A stretch of DNA of 64,000 nt from Gammaproteobacteria bacterium (GTDB lineage Bacteria; Pseudomonadota; Gammaproteobacteria; Chromatiales; Chromatiaceae). The DNA lies in the NCBI GenBank assembly GCA_009929855.1, contig RZZN01000008.1, positions 26,267 through 90,266 on the forward strand, in the 5' to 3' direction. Made by a program: the position numbers and the translations under genes. Numbering within the stretch: position 1 is the first letter of the stretch; every line of letters begins with the position of its first letter. This document shows, piece by piece, positions 37,456-46,331 of this stretch. The notes under the pieces are model-generated. The model was not told where the DNA came from. It saw nothing but the letters and a program-made list of their open reading frames with translations, and did no database searches.

Positions 37456-38610
37456 ATGGACGTCTTCCCTCTACCCATAGCACGAATCGGCATCATCGGC
37501 GGCGGTCAGCTCGGCCGCATGATGGCCAAGGCCGCCAAACGGATCGGCTGCACCTGCGCGGTGCTGGATCCGACGCCGGGCTCTCCGGCGGGACAGGTGG
37601 CGGGCCATCAGATCGTTGGTGACTATCATGACCCCGCCAAACTGCGCGAGCTGGCCGAATCCTGCGATGTCGTCACCTTCGACATCGAGGACATCGATGC
37701 CGCGACGCTGATCCAACTCGGGCGCGAGGGTCACAACATCCAACCGGCGCCGACGGTGTTGGCCTTGATCCAGGACAAGCTGACCCAGAAACAGGCGCTG
37801 CGGCGTGCCGGGATCCCGACCGCATCCTTCGAGGCCATGCCCGAGCCCTCGGCCGCGGCCTTCGAGGCCTTCGGCTATCCCTTGGTCCAGAAGGCCTGTC
37901 GGGGTGGTTATGATGGTCGCGGTGTCGCCATCCTGCGCGGTCCCGACGAGTATGCGAATCATCTTGCGGTGCCGTCGCTGGTCGAGCGCTTCATTCCCGC
38001 CGCCAAGGAGCTGGGCGTTCTGGTCGCGCGCGGACTCGACGGCGACCATCGTTGCTATCCAGCCGTGGAGATGCGCTTTCGTCCTGGTGCCAACATCCTG
38101 AATCTGCTGCTCGCCCCCGCGCAAATTCCGCACGAGATCGCCGTCGCGGCCGAGCAGTTGGCGGTGCGCACGATCGATGCGCTGGGCGGGGTTGGCATCT
38201 TCGGGATCGAGATGTTCCTCACCGAAGCCGGTGAGCTCTTGGTCAACGAGGTCGCGCCGCGCACACACAACTCCGGCCATCACACCATCGAGGCCAATGT
38301 GACCGATCAGTTCGAGCAGCATCTGCGCGCCGTCGTGGGTCTGCCGCTCGGCTCGACCGAGCAGCTCTGTCCGGCGGCCATGATCAACCTGCTCGGCGCG
38401 CCAGGCCATCGCGGCCGTCCGATCATCAAGGGCCTGACCGAGGCGCTGGCGATCCCCGGCGTCTGTCTGCATCTCTATGGCAAGGCGGCGACGGCGCCAT
38501 TGCGCAAGATGGGTCACGTCACCGTGCTGGACCGCGACATCGAGCAGGCCCGCGCGAAGGCCGAGCGGGTCAGTCGACTCATCGAGATTTCCGGAGAGGA
38601 CCATCCATGA
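37456..38610 (+). CDS. purK: N5-carboxyaminoimidazole ribonucleotide synthase PurK
   Basis: The 384-residue ATP-grasp enzyme carboxylates aminoimidazole ribonucleotide with bicarbonate in purine synthesis. It shows [19 protein letters not shown], then [19 protein letters not shown], the ATP-grasp loop [11 protein letters not shown], and [17 protein letters not shown]. The ATG at 37456 is preferred; a TTG at 37429 would add nine residues. The stop overlaps the purE start (ATGA). The 102 bases upstream to mrpA form a divergent control region. Confidence 0.97.
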   Translation: MDVFPLPIARIGIIGGGQLGRMMAKAAKRIGCTCAVLDPTPGSPAGQVAGHQIVGDYHDPAKLRELAESCDVVTFDIEDIDAATLIQLGREGHNIQPAPTVLALIQDKLTQKQALRRAGIPTASFEAMPEPSAAAFEAFGYPLVQKACRGGYDGRGVAILRGPDEYANHLAVPSLVERFIPAAKELGVLVARGLDGDHRCYPAVEMRFRPGANILNLLLAPAQIPHEIAVAAEQLAVRTIDALGGVGIFGIEMFLTEAGELLVNEVAPRTHNSGHHTIEANVTDQFEQHLRAVVGLPLGSTEQLCPAAMINLLGAPGHRGRPIIKGLTEALAIPGVCLHLYGKAATAPLRKMGHVTVLDRDIEQARAKAERVSRLIEISGEDHP

Positions 38611-39143
38611 CCTCAGCGACCCCCATCCCGTCCTCGACGACCGGCGCGGCGCGGGTCGGTATCATCATGGGCAGCGATTCGGATCTGCCGGTGATGCGCG
38701 AGGCCGCCAGCGTGCTCGATGAGCTCGGCGTGCACTATGAGATGACCATCGTCTCGGCCCATCGCACCCCGCGACGACTGTACGACTATGCCGAGACGGC
38801 GGTCGCGCGCGGCCTGCGGGTGATCATCGCCGGTGCCGGAGGGGCGGCGCATCTGCCCGGGATGGTCGCGGCCATCACGCCGCTGCCGGTGATCGGGGTG
38901 CCGGTGAAGAGCGCGACCCTCTCAGGGCAGGACTCGCTGCTGTCGATCGTGCAGATGCCCGCGGGCGTGCCGGTGGCGACGGTCGCCATCAATGGCGCCA
39001 AGAATGCGGGAATCCTCGCCGCCCAGATCCTCGGTGCCGCGGATGCGCAAATCTTGGAGCGAATCGCTCGATTCAAGCGCGATCTCGAGTCCATGGTGCT
39101 CGCGAAGGCCGCAGCGATGGAGCGCTCGGCCGCCCCGGATTGA
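38607..39143 (+). CDS. purE: N5-CAIR mutase PurE
   Basis: The 178-residue protein moves the carboxyl of N5-CAIR to give CAIR. Motifs are [19 protein letters not shown] (near 20), [10 protein letters not shown] (near 50) and [20 protein letters not shown] (near 75). It is the PurE class that works with PurK, as the overlap with purK implies. The first 15 residues are a non-conserved Ser/Thr-rich leader. Confidence 0.97.
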   Translation: MTSATPIPSSTTGAARVGIIMGSDSDLPVMREAASVLDELGVHYEMTIVSAHRTPRRLYDYAETAVARGLRVIIAGAGGAAHLPGMVAAITPLPVIGVPVKSATLSGQDSLLSIVQMPAGVPVATVAINGAKNAGILAAQILGAADAQILERIARFKRDLESMVLAKAAAMERSAAPD

Positions 39144-39149
39144 TCCTCG

Positions 39150-39178
39150 ACCGCGGGCGGCTCGCAGCCGTCCGCGGT
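39150..39178. terminator. Hairpin between convergent purE and deaD
   Basis: A 13-base stem with one mismatch (ACCGCGGGCGGCT / AGCCGTCCGCGGT) and a 3-base loop fills the 34 bases between the purE and helicase stops, and its end touches the helicase stop codon. There is no T-run. It is probably a shared terminator for both strands. Confidence 0.55.
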
Positions 39179-41064
39179 TAGGTCTCGCGTTTGCGTCGCC
39201 GCTCCGCGGCTGCATCACCGTCGCGCGCTTTGCGTGCAAAGGATGGACGGTCGGCGTGTGCGCGGCCTCGATCATCACGTGGTGGGCGTGGTGCGCCATC
39301 GCGTCCCGACCAGCCACCCTCGCGCTCACGGTACCCGCCCCCCCGCTGATCCGCCCGCGAGATGCGCAATGCCTGACCGCGCACGAAGACACGCTGTAGA
39401 TGGTTGAAGATCTCGCGCGGCATGCCGTCGGGTAGATCGACCAACGAATGGTCGTCACGGATGTCGATCCGACCGATGAATCGCCCTTCCAGGCCGGATT
39501 CGTTGGCGATCGCACCGACGATCTCGCGTGGCGTGGCGCCGTGACGATGACCGACTTCGATGCGGTAGGTGACGAGACCTTCGGCATCGCGTGAGCGCGA
39601 CCGCTCGCGACCCTCGCCGCTACGACTGGTCCCACCCTGATCATCCTCGCGGTAGGAGCGCCCGCGCCGCTCATCCTGCCGCTCGTCGCGTGCGCCGCGC
39701 TCACCGCGCTCGAAACGACGCGGCTCGGGGCGCGGAAGCTCGGTCTTGACCTCGAGTGGTCGCTCGCGCTGCATCAGATAGGCCAGCGCCGCGGCGATGT
39801 CGAGCATCTCCAGCTCTTGCTCCTTCTGCAGCCGCGCGATCAGCCGATAGAAGAAGTCCAGATCCTGCTCGGTGAGTGTCTTGCGCAACTCGGCGACGAA
39901 GCGGTCGACGCGCGAGGCGCTGAGCTGCGAGGCCGATGGTGGCTCCATCGGTGGCACCGTGCGGCGAATGGTGCGCTCGATCGCGCGCAGCAGACCGCGC
40001 TCGCGCGGCTCCACCAGTAGGATGGCACGCCCGGCCCGGCCCGCCCGACCGGTGCGTCCGATACGGTGCACATAGGCCGAGGGGTCGGTCGGGATGTCGT
40101 AATTGACGACATGACTCAGACGCTCCACGTCCAGGCCGCGCGCGGCCACGTCGGTCGCGACCAGGATATCGAGATGGCCCTGCTTGAGCCGCTCGACGGT
40201 GCGCTCGCGCATCTCCTGATTCATGTCGCCATTGAGTGCCTCGGCCGCGAAACCATGCGCCTTGAGCTTGTCGGCCAGCTCGACCGTTGCGTTCTTGGTC
40301 CGCACGAAGATCAGCATGCCGTCGAAGGGCTCGAGCTCCAGGATGCGGGTCAGGACATCGAGCTTGTGAAAGCGGGTCACCACGCAGTGATGCTGATCGA
40401 TGGTCGCGACCGTTTCCGAATCCGCCTGGATACGGATCTCGACCGGATCGCTCAGTCGGGTCTGGGCGACGCGTCTGATCTCCGCCGGCATGGTGGCCGA
40501 GAAGAGCGCGACCTGGCGGCCGGGCGGCGTCTGCTCGAAGATCCAGTCGATATCCTCCGCGAAGCCCATGTTGAGCATCTCGTCGGCTTCGTCCAGGACC
40601 AGTGTCTTGAGATGGTCCAGGGCCAGGGTGCCTCGCTTGAGGTGATCCATCACCCGTCCGGGAGTGCCGACGATGACTTGCGGGTTGCGTCTGAGCTGGC
40701 TGAGCTGCAGCCCGTAGCTCTGACCGCCGTAGATGGGCAGCACCTGAAAGCCCTTCAGATGTTGCGCGTAGCCTTGAAAGGCCTCGGCAACCTGCAGGGC
40801 CAGCTCGCGTGTGGGTGTGAGCACCAGCACCTGGGGTCCGGGCTGCTGCGGCTCGATGCGACTGAGCAAGGGCAGGGCGAAGGCCGCGGTCTTGCCGGTG
40901 CCGGTCTGCGCCTGGCCGAGCAGGTCGCGTCCGGCGAGCAGTGGCGGGATGCATTGACTTTGGATTGGGGTGGCGGTCTCGTAACCGAGATCCTCCACGG
41001 CTTGGGCCACGGCGGGTGCGAGGCCGAGCTGGCCGAAGCCGAGACTCGTATCGGGGGTATCCAT
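39178..41064 (-). CDS. deaD: DEAD-box RNA helicase DeaD/CsdA
   Basis: The 628-residue protein has all core motifs: Q-motif [19 protein letters not shown], motif I AQTGTGKT, motif Ia PTREL, motif II DEAD, SAT, and [11 protein letters not shown] DbpA-like RNA-binding domain follows near 500-580 ([24 protein letters not shown]), then an Arg/Gly-rich tail. DeaD/CsdA acts in ribosome assembly and RNA turnover, often in the cold. The length matches the family. The AT-poor leader upstream contains the tandem repeat described separately. Confidence 0.95.
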   Translation of the reverse strand: MDTPDTSLGFGQLGLAPAVAQAVEDLGYETATPIQSQCIPPLLAGRDLLGQAQTGTGKTAAFALPLLSRIEPQQPGPQVLVLTPTRELALQVAEAFQGYAQHLKGFQVLPIYGGQSYGLQLSQLRRNPQVIVGTPGRVMDHLKRGTLALDHLKTLVLDEADEMLNMGFAEDIDWIFEQTPPGRQVALFSATMPAEIRRVAQTRLSDPVEIRIQADSETVATIDQHHCVVTRFHKLDVLTRILELEPFDGMLIFVRTKNATVELADKLKAHGFAAEALNGDMNQEMRERTVERLKQGHLDILVATDVAARGLDVERLSHVVNYDIPTDPSAYVHRIGRTGRAGRAGRAILLVEPRERGLLRAIERTIRRTVPPMEPPSASQLSASRVDRFVAELRKTLTEQDLDFFYRLIARLQKEQELEMLDIAAALAYLMQRERPLEVKTELPRPEPRRFERGERGARDERQDERRGRSYREDDQGGTSRSGEGRERSRSRDAEGLVTYRIEVGHRHGATPREIVGAIANESGLEGRFIGRIDIRDDHSLVDLPDGMPREIFNHLQRVFVRGQALRISRADQRGGGYREREGGWSGRDGAPRPPRDDRGRAHADRPSFARKARDGDAAAERRRKRET

Positions 41065-41233
41065 GCTGGGGTCTCGAAAGGAAGGGCGAGCCCGTAACAG
41101 ATGGACCGACCGTCCGAGGGAGCTCGCAAGACAACGACGGATTATCGCTGTTTGATGATGATCTGATCAAGCCCAATTCCAGGGCAACAGCCTCTCTGAA
41201 CGAATCGCATCCTCGAGAATGGAGAATGGCCCA

Positions 41234-41397
41234 GGCCTTTGGCCCGAGAGGACGCGGGGCCTCCAGGCCAGGTGCGTCCAGACCTCCAGTCCAGGGGCGT
41301 CGGCGCCTCTAGGCCAGGGGTATCCGGGGCCTTTGGGACAGAGGAGTAAGGGCCTTCAGGCCAGGGGAGTCGGGGCCTCCAGGCCCCGAGTGAGGAT
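41234..41397. repeat. Seven-copy tandem repeat, 23-24 base period
   Basis: Seven degenerate copies of a unit close to GGGCCTCCAGGCCAGGGGNG (plus 3-4 further bases) start with a GGCC-like core at 41234, 41258, 41281, 41304, 41328, 41351 and 41374. Spacing is 24, 23, 23, 24, 23 and 23 bases. Each unit contains a small dyad of the type GGCCTNNAGGCC, though some copies have lost one arm (for example GGCCTTTGGCC, GACCTCCAGTCC). The array lies between the deaD start (41064) and the secreted lectin-like gene. It is not a CRISPR: there are no spacers. Confidence 0.8.
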
Positions 41398-41463
41398 GCT
41401 CCCATGCCGGCAGGCCAGAACGTGATTGCCATGAGCGCTCTGTCTCGGGATCGACATGGTCAT

Positions 41464-41518
41464 TCTCCTTCCTCCTTCGTCCTTCTCCTTCCTCCTTCCT
41501 CGGGGCGAGGACGCCCCG
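41464..41518. other. Polypyrimidine tract followed by a GC hairpin
   Basis: Bases 41464-41500 are pyrimidine only except one G at 41479 and are built from short CTCCTTC-like units. They are followed by a perfect 7-base stem CGGGGCG / CGCCCCG with a 4-base loop at 41501-41518. On the minus strand this follows the end of the lectin-like gene (stop at 41540), so the hairpin may end its transcript. Homopyrimidine tracts can also form triplex DNA; no function is proven. Confidence 0.5.
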
Positions 41519-41539
41519 ACTTCTCTGGACGTCTTTCAA

Positions 41540-42073
41540 TCAAGGCGTCCGGCAGATCCTCAGATTCAAGGTGCCCCTGTTGTTGCCGTAAAAGATTCGG
41601 GACGGGAGATCGTTGGCGAAGGCACCGAATTCTCCGGTGGCAGTGGCGCTATGACGGGTGCGCATGCCGATCTTGAAGAAGTGCGCCGGATCCGTGCCAA
41701 TCGCCCCGACGAGGGTGAACCAGTTGCTCTCAGGATGGCGGTTGAAGAAGTGCAACGGCCAGCCCAGGATGCTCAACCAGCGCGGCCAGCCTTGCTCGGG
41801 ATCGGCGCTGATCCACCAGTCCTGCCAGGTCGGCTCGGGATCGGTGACCTCGAATGTGTAGGTGACACCCTTGACCAGGAGGTATCTCAGCCTGGCCTCG
41901 TCTCGGGCGCGCCTCTGGTCACGATTCCATTCGTCCTGGGCGTCGATCTCGAGCTCGACACATTCGCCAGCATCGATGATGTGTGACATCTGACTGTCTG
42001 CCTCGACCCCGGTCACCCCCAGGGCGACCATGGCGATCAGCACGTGCATGGGCAATGGATTGTGGTTTGGCAT
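41540..42073 (-). CDS. Secreted protein with LecA-like C-terminal domain
   Basis: The 177-residue product starts at 42073 (MPNHNPLPMHVLIAMV, with GAGG 5 bases upstream) and has a signal peptide ending near GVEA. A charged middle part follows, then a stretch that resembles the PA-IL (LecA) galactose-lectin fold: WFTLVGAIG, FFKIGMR, GEFGAFANDL and the final FYGNNRGTLNLRI. Similar stretches occur in many secreted proteins of unknown role. The second in-frame ATG at 42049 would be a shorter alternative. Sugar binding is inferred only. Confidence 0.6.
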   Translation of the reverse strand: MPNHNPLPMHVLIAMVALGVTGVEADSQMSHIIDAGECVELEIDAQDEWNRDQRRARDEARLRYLLVKGVTYTFEVTDPEPTWQDWWISADPEQGWPRWLSILGWPLHFFNRHPESNWFTLVGAIGTDPAHFFKIGMRTRHSATATGEFGAFANDLPSRIFYGNNRGTLNLRICRTP

Positions 42074-42223
42074 GTGGGCCTCGATGGCGGCAAGGACACC
42101 GACGCGTATGATGCGACCCTGCGCCGGACCCGGGCGGCAGCCCGATCGGGTGTGGCGTGCGCTGCGCCAGGCCTTGAAGTCGGCTGCACTGCCCCCAATC
42201 TTATGCCTTTCGCCTTGGGTTCT

Positions 42224-42271
42224 AAAAGATCTGGTGCATCCCTTGGGCATCCTTGAGGATGCCAATCGATC
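42224..42271. repeat. Duplicated hairpin element, copy 1
   Basis: The 48-base unit begins AAAAGATCTGGTGCATCCC and ends AATCGATC. Inside is a perfect 7-base stem GGCATCC / GGATGCC with a 4-base loop (42246-42263). A second copy starts 82 bases later. It lies in the gap upstream of both the lectin-like gene (minus) and the ABC1 kinase gene (plus). Confidence 0.6.
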
Positions 42272-42305
42272 GCCTGCTGACGCTCGGCTCGGTCAAGCTG
42301 GCCGA

Positions 42306-42341
42306 AAAAGATCTGGGGCATCCCAAGGATGCAAATCGATC
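42306..42341. repeat. Duplicated hairpin element, copy 2
   Basis: This 36-base copy shares AAAAGATCTGG.GCATCCC and the AATCGATC end with copy 1, but lacks a central block of about 11 bases. The stem is GCATCC / GGATGC with a 3-base loop. It may be a REP-like or regulator-binding element. The 398-base gap 42074-42471 holds nothing else I recognise. Confidence 0.55.
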
Positions 42342-42471
42342 AGTCGGCCGCATCGCCCAAGACGCTGTCGAATCCTCGTCTCGTCGAGCGCCAACCCTCA
42401 TCCGCGTCCATCATGTCGATCCGGTCGCGGTGTCGACCGGGCCAGTTTTGAGCAACCAATCAGGAATCATC

Positions 42472-43800
42472 ATGTCGTCGTTTTCCGATCGCCCTGGCCT
42501 TGCCGTGCCGAGCACACGTCTGAGTCGTCTCTGGCATCTGGGGCGGGCGACCGGCGACTTGGCCGCGGGGATCGGGGTCAAGGGTCTGATCGAGCTGGCG
42601 CGCTCACGCAATCATTCCGAGTCGACACGGATCCGACTCTCGCCCGAGCAGACGCGCCGGTTCACCGAGCGGTTGGCGCGCATGCGTGGCGCGGTGATGA
42701 AGATGGGTCAGCTGATGTCGATGGACGGCTCGGACATCTTCACGCCTGAGGCGGCGCAGATCATGAGCGAGCTGCGCGAGCGCGCCGCGCCGATGCCGAT
42801 GAGTCAGCTCGTGGCGGTCTTGGAGCGCGAGTATGGCCGGGGTTGGGAGGGTGTCTTCAAGCGGTTCGATTTCAAGCCACTGGCCGCGGCATCGATTGGT
42901 CAGGTCCATCGGGCCGAGACCCGCGATGGTCGCCTGCTCGCACTCAAGATCCAGTTTCCGGGTGTGCGGGCGAGCATCGACAGTGACATCGACAACCTGG
43001 CGCTGCTCGCCCGCACCCTGGGGATGATTCCGGCCGGTCTGGACCTCGCGCCCTATCTCGAGGGGGCTCGGCGCCAGCTCCATCAGGAGGCCGACTATGG
43101 CGCGGAGGCCGATGCGCTCGAGGCCTATCGGGACCGAGTCGGCTCTGATCCGGATTTCATCGTCCCGGCCGTGCACCGCGATCTCTCCACCACCCATGTG
43201 CTGGCGATGGATTTTGCCGAGGGGGTGCCGATCGATCGGCTGGCCGATCCGCCCTATACCCGCGCCGAGCGCGACCACGCGGCCACCGCGCTGACGCGCT
43301 TGGCGATGCGCGAGCTGTTCGACTTCGCGCTGGTGCAGTCCGATCCCAACTTCGGCAACTATCTCTACGATGCGACTCATCGGCGTTTGGTGCTGCTGGA
43401 CTTTGGCGCGGCGGTGCCGGTCTCGGACGGGCTGATCACGGCCTATCGGCGGCTCGCCCAGGCGGTGGTCGCGGATGATCGTGCGTCGATCCGTGCCGCC
43501 GCGATCGAGCTGGGTTATATCGGCGAGGCCGACCCGCGACAGCAGGACGCGGCACTCATCGATCTGTTGCGTTTGGCCGGCGAGCCGCTGCGCGGCAGCG
43601 GGCACTATGACTTCGGCCAGTCCGATCTGTTCGAGCGGGTCTACCGCAGCGGCCGCGAGATGTTCTACGCCGGCGCCTTGGGCTCGGTACCGGCCCCCGA
43701 GACCATGTTTCTGCACCGCAAATTCATGGGCGCCTTCATGCTCTGCCGACGGCTGCGCGCACGGGTCGACCTCGCTGGTCTGCTCGCGCCCGTGCTCTGA
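42472..43800 (+). CDS. ABC1/AarF-family atypical kinase
   Basis: The 442-residue protein belongs to the UbiB/AarF/ADCK family. It has the KxGQ-type motif VMKMGQLMSMDG (near 75), the alanine-rich loop AAASIGQVHRA (near 140), lysine in LALKIQFPGV, catalytic QSDPNFGNYLY (near 300) and the metal motif LVLLDFGAA. The ATG at 42472 is preceded by AGGAATC. Family members support ubiquinone synthesis or other lipid functions. This is a paralog type without membrane segments at its C-terminus, and no ubi genes lie nearby. Confidence 0.88.
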   Translation: MSSFSDRPGLAVPSTRLSRLWHLGRATGDLAAGIGVKGLIELARSRNHSESTRIRLSPEQTRRFTERLARMRGAVMKMGQLMSMDGSDIFTPEAAQIMSELRERAAPMPMSQLVAVLEREYGRGWEGVFKRFDFKPLAAASIGQVHRAETRDGRLLALKIQFPGVRASIDSDIDNLALLARTLGMIPAGLDLAPYLEGARRQLHQEADYGAEADALEAYRDRVGSDPDFIVPAVHRDLSTTHVLAMDFAEGVPIDRLADPPYTRAERDHAATALTRLAMRELFDFALVQSDPNFGNYLYDATHRRLVLLDFGAAVPVSDGLITAYRRLAQAVVADDRASIRAAAIELGYIGEADPRQQDAALIDLLRLAGEPLRGSGHYDFGQSDLFERVYRSGREMFYAGALGSVPAPETMFLHRKFMGAFMLCRRLRARVDLAGLLAPVL

Positions 43801-43879
43801 TTCAACACGCGGGCCGTCGGAGAGCAGCGGTTGGCCGGTGCGCCAGCCCGCTCGGAAGGGGTCCGCCGCGCGGCGTCTC

Positions 43880-44428
43880 TCAACTCAGCTTGGTCCCGCG
43901 CTCGTGCAGTCCATCGAAGATCCTCTCGAGCTCGGGGTGAGTCCCCCGCAGCCCGGCGACGACCCGCGCGGACCAATCGATGTAGGCGCGCTTGCGCTCG
44001 GTGGACCAGCCCGCGGGTGGTGACCCGAGGATGTCTCTGAGATTGCAGATCTTGTCGGCCAGCTTGACGAGCTTGGCCGCGTGAGAGGCATGTGGGGCCT
44101 GCTCGACCTGGCGCTGCTTGCGCACCGCCTTCGCCAGCGATTTGTCGTCCGTGACCTCCAGGACGACCGCGCTGATGCTCGTCCCGAAGTGCTCCTCGAT
44201 CTCCGCCGCGGTGGTCTCGGTGTCCTCGATGGTGTCGTGCAGGATGGCCGCGCACAGCACGATCGGGTCATCGACACCACCTTCATTGACCAGGACATCG
44301 GCGAGTGCGATCGGGTGGTTGATATAGGGTGAGGCCTCGGCATCCTTGCGGCGCTGATTGCGATGCTTGGTCGCGGCGAAGGCGGCGGCCTTGATGACGA
44401 GTCCGATGGTCGGTGGTGCGCTGTTCAT
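43880..44428 (-). CDS. Small (p)ppGpp hydrolase, SpoT HD-domain only
   Basis: The 182-residue protein is an HD-domain phosphohydrolase like MESH1/small alarmone hydrolases. The motifs ATKHRNQRRKDAEASPYINH, AAILHDTIEDTETT (the HD pair) and LVKLADKICNL are those of the SpoT hydrolase domain. There is no synthetase, TGS or ACT domain. It probably degrades (p)ppGpp or a related nucleotide. It is divergent to the rhodanese gene across a 377-base gap. Confidence 0.85.
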   Translation of the reverse strand: MNSAPPTIGLVIKAAAFAATKHRNQRRKDAEASPYINHPIALADVLVNEGGVDDPIVLCAAILHDTIEDTETTAAEIEEHFGTSISAVVLEVTDDKSLAKAVRKQRQVEQAPHASHAAKLVKLADKICNLRDILGSPPAGWSTERKRAYIDWSARVVAGLRGTHPELERIFDGLHERGTKLS

Positions 44429-44443
44429 CCGTTGGATCCCCCG

Positions 44444-44462
44444 CGATCGAGCCTGTCGATCG
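44444..44462. promoter_or_regulatory. Perfect inverted repeat upstream of the (p)ppGpp hydrolase gene
   Basis: CGATCGA and TCGATCG flank a 5-base centre, 15 bases upstream of the hydrolase start codon on its own strand. The position suits an operator or a structured leader. The rest of the gap 44429-44805 shows no gene; it is the shared upstream region of two divergent genes and no clear -35/-10 pair is called. Confidence 0.35.
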
Positions 44463-44805
44463 ACCGATCGCGACAGTTGGTGGTCGCAGTTGCGATGCGT
44501 GCGAATGTCCGTCGCGCGTCATTGTTGTCGTGTCCTTTTACCATCCTTGCCGGTGCATCGTCCATCCGCCGCGTTCGCTGCGATCGCGCCATCACCCAGC
44601 CAAAGAGCCCGCCGGAGCAGCGCGTGAGTCAGCTCGCGCGTCGATGATGCGCGCCGCCGCTGGCTTGACAATCCACCGAGTGGCTGCTCCAATCCGACCG
44701 CCTGACTGGGATATGGTCAGGGCCGAGCGGCTCGGTGAAGGCATTTCGCCCGCTCGATCCCATCAGGATTCAGACAATAACGATATGATATGGAGGAGCG
44801 TCCTC

Positions 44806-45543
44806 ATGACGATGCAGAGATCCCTATTCCAAGCGGCGGGCCTGTTGGGCCTGGTGATTGTGTCCCAGTCTGCGTTGGCTGACGATGGCAACCGCTATGA
44901 TCGGGCCCGCTACTACAACGGTGAGATCAGCTCAGCCGGCGCCTATCTGGAGATGATGAGAGGGAAGGCGACCATCATCGACGTGCGCACCCGCCGAGAA
45001 TATGCGGCGGGTCATCCGGAGCGCGCCTACAATGTTCCTCACCCCAATATCGACGCGGGTGTGCCGCGTCAAGACGACGAGCGCTTCTACTGGGAGGTCC
45101 ACCGCATCGTGGGCGGCAGGACAGAGACCCCCGTCATCACGGTCTGCCGCACCGGCTCGCGCAGCATCACGGCGGCCAACATCCTCGCCGATCCGCAGAA
45201 CCTCGCGGGTGACCCATTGAGAATGGCGATTCCTGGTGGCGTCCCCTTCACCAATGTGCGCAATCATTGGGATGGCTTCGTCGGACTCAATCGCTATGCC
45301 TTCAAGCAACAAGCGGGTCTGGGCTTGGTCCCGGATCCGGAGACCCCGCTCGATCTGAACAACGATGGCGTCATCAACACGGACCTTGCCGACGTCTTCG
45401 ACCATACCCGGGATGCGAATCCGGACAAGGATGGATGGCGCAATTTCCAGGCGCTACCCTGGAATACGCGGATCCTCAGGCCCTATGCCTATCTTCGGGA
45501 TACTGATCAATATGCGTGTTGGCAGACCGACGCTGGATGTTGA
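44806..45543 (+). CDS. Secreted rhodanese-like protein with calcium-loop tail
   Basis: The 245-residue product has a signal peptide cut after SQSALA (about residue 25). Residues 40-155 form a rhodanese domain (IIDVRTRREYAAGHPERAYN) with the active-site loop ITVCRTGSRS holding the catalytic cysteine. The C-terminal part has LDLNNDGVINTDLADVF, which looks like a dockerin/EF-hand calcium loop, and NPDKDG, then two more cysteines. The GGAGGAG ribosome site supports 44806. Sulfur-transfer in the periplasm is a plausible role in a sulfur bacterium, but is inferred. Confidence 0.82.
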   Translation: MTMQRSLFQAAGLLGLVIVSQSALADDGNRYDRARYYNGEISSAGAYLEMMRGKATIIDVRTRREYAAGHPERAYNVPHPNIDAGVPRQDDERFYWEVHRIVGGRTETPVITVCRTGSRSITAANILADPQNLAGDPLRMAIPGGVPFTNVRNHWDGFVGLNRYAFKQQAGLGLVPDPETPLDLNNDGVINTDLADVFDHTRDANPDKDGWRNFQALPWNTRILRPYAYLRDTDQYACWQTDAGC

Positions 45544-45580
45544 GCCGGTTGGCCTGACGACCCACGGATCGATCAGTCTC

Positions 45581-45613
45581 ACGCAAGCCGGGCGAGCGCG
45601 CCCCGGCTTGCGT
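45581..45613. terminator. Strong hairpin between convergent genes
   Basis: A perfect 12-base stem (ACGCAAGCCGGG / CCCGGCTTGCGT) lies between the rhodanese stop at 45543 and the lysE-type stop at 45634. GATCA and TGATC further out extend it imperfectly. It has no T-run, but the position between two convergent genes makes it a bidirectional terminator. Confidence 0.65.
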
Positions 45614-45633
45614 GCATGATCACCGCCATCGAC

Positions 45634-46263
45634 TCACGCCGCCGATGGCAGGAGCCCGAGCAGCCGCAGACCTTCCTGAATCAGACCAAAGGCCAGCACC
45701 CAGAGGAGCAGGCCAATGACTCGTAGGACGTAGACCAGACCCCGGCCTTTGACGAACCGCTTGGAGCGGCCGACCAGGATGGCGAGCAGGATCTTCGACC
45801 CGACCAGCAGGGCATAGAACAGGGCCAGAAAGAGCGTCGGAGCGACTACGCCGAGGCGCATGGCCTTGGCCAGCAGCGGCCCCCCGACACTGAACCAGAA
45901 CAGATACGGATGCGGATTGAGTAGATTCGCCAGCACGCCCTTGGTCAGCGAGGCCGGGGGACGGCCATCCGGTGTGTTGGGCAGGCCGCTGGAGCGCAGG
46001 TTTTCAAATCCCAGATACAAGAGTAAGCCCCCACCGACCAGCGAGATCAGGCCGAGCACCTCTTGCGCCTCGGCGAGCTTGGACAGCACCAGCAGGGTCA
46101 CCAGGATCAGTGGCAGATCGGTCAGCAGCGGTGCGAGCGCGACCTTGATCCCCGCGCGTGCGTCATGGCTCAGGGTCTCGGCGATCACCAGGGTGAGGAG
46201 TGGCCCAGGCGCCAGTCCGGCGGAAAGCCCGAGGATCAGTGCGGTGGTCAGCAGCTCGAGCAT
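45634..46263 (-). CDS. LysE-family amino acid exporter
   Basis: The 209-residue membrane protein has the LysE/RhtB pattern of about six helices, opening with TTALILGLSAGLAPGPLLTLV and carrying NLLNPHPYLFW near residue 115. The family exports amino acids or other small solutes. It is on the minus strand 68 bases after the PEBP gene. The substrate cannot be told from the sequence. Confidence 0.85.
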   Translation of the reverse strand: MLELLTTALILGLSAGLAPGPLLTLVIAETLSHDARAGIKVALAPLLTDLPLILVTLLVLSKLAEAQEVLGLISLVGGGLLLYLGFENLRSSGLPNTPDGRPPASLTKGVLANLLNPHPYLFWFSVGGPLLAKAMRLGVVAPTLFLALFYALLVGSKILLAILVGRSKRFVKGRGLVYVLRVIGLLLWVLAFGLIQEGLRLLGLLPSAA

Positions 46264-46331
46264 CGCTGATGTGTCTCATCCTGCCTTGGCCGGTCCAGTC
46301 ACCCGATCCGGCCAAGTCGCCCCAATGGGGG

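Noticed and set aside
41234..41397. CRISPR array
   Set aside because: The units are directly adjacent with no spacers, and no cas genes are present.
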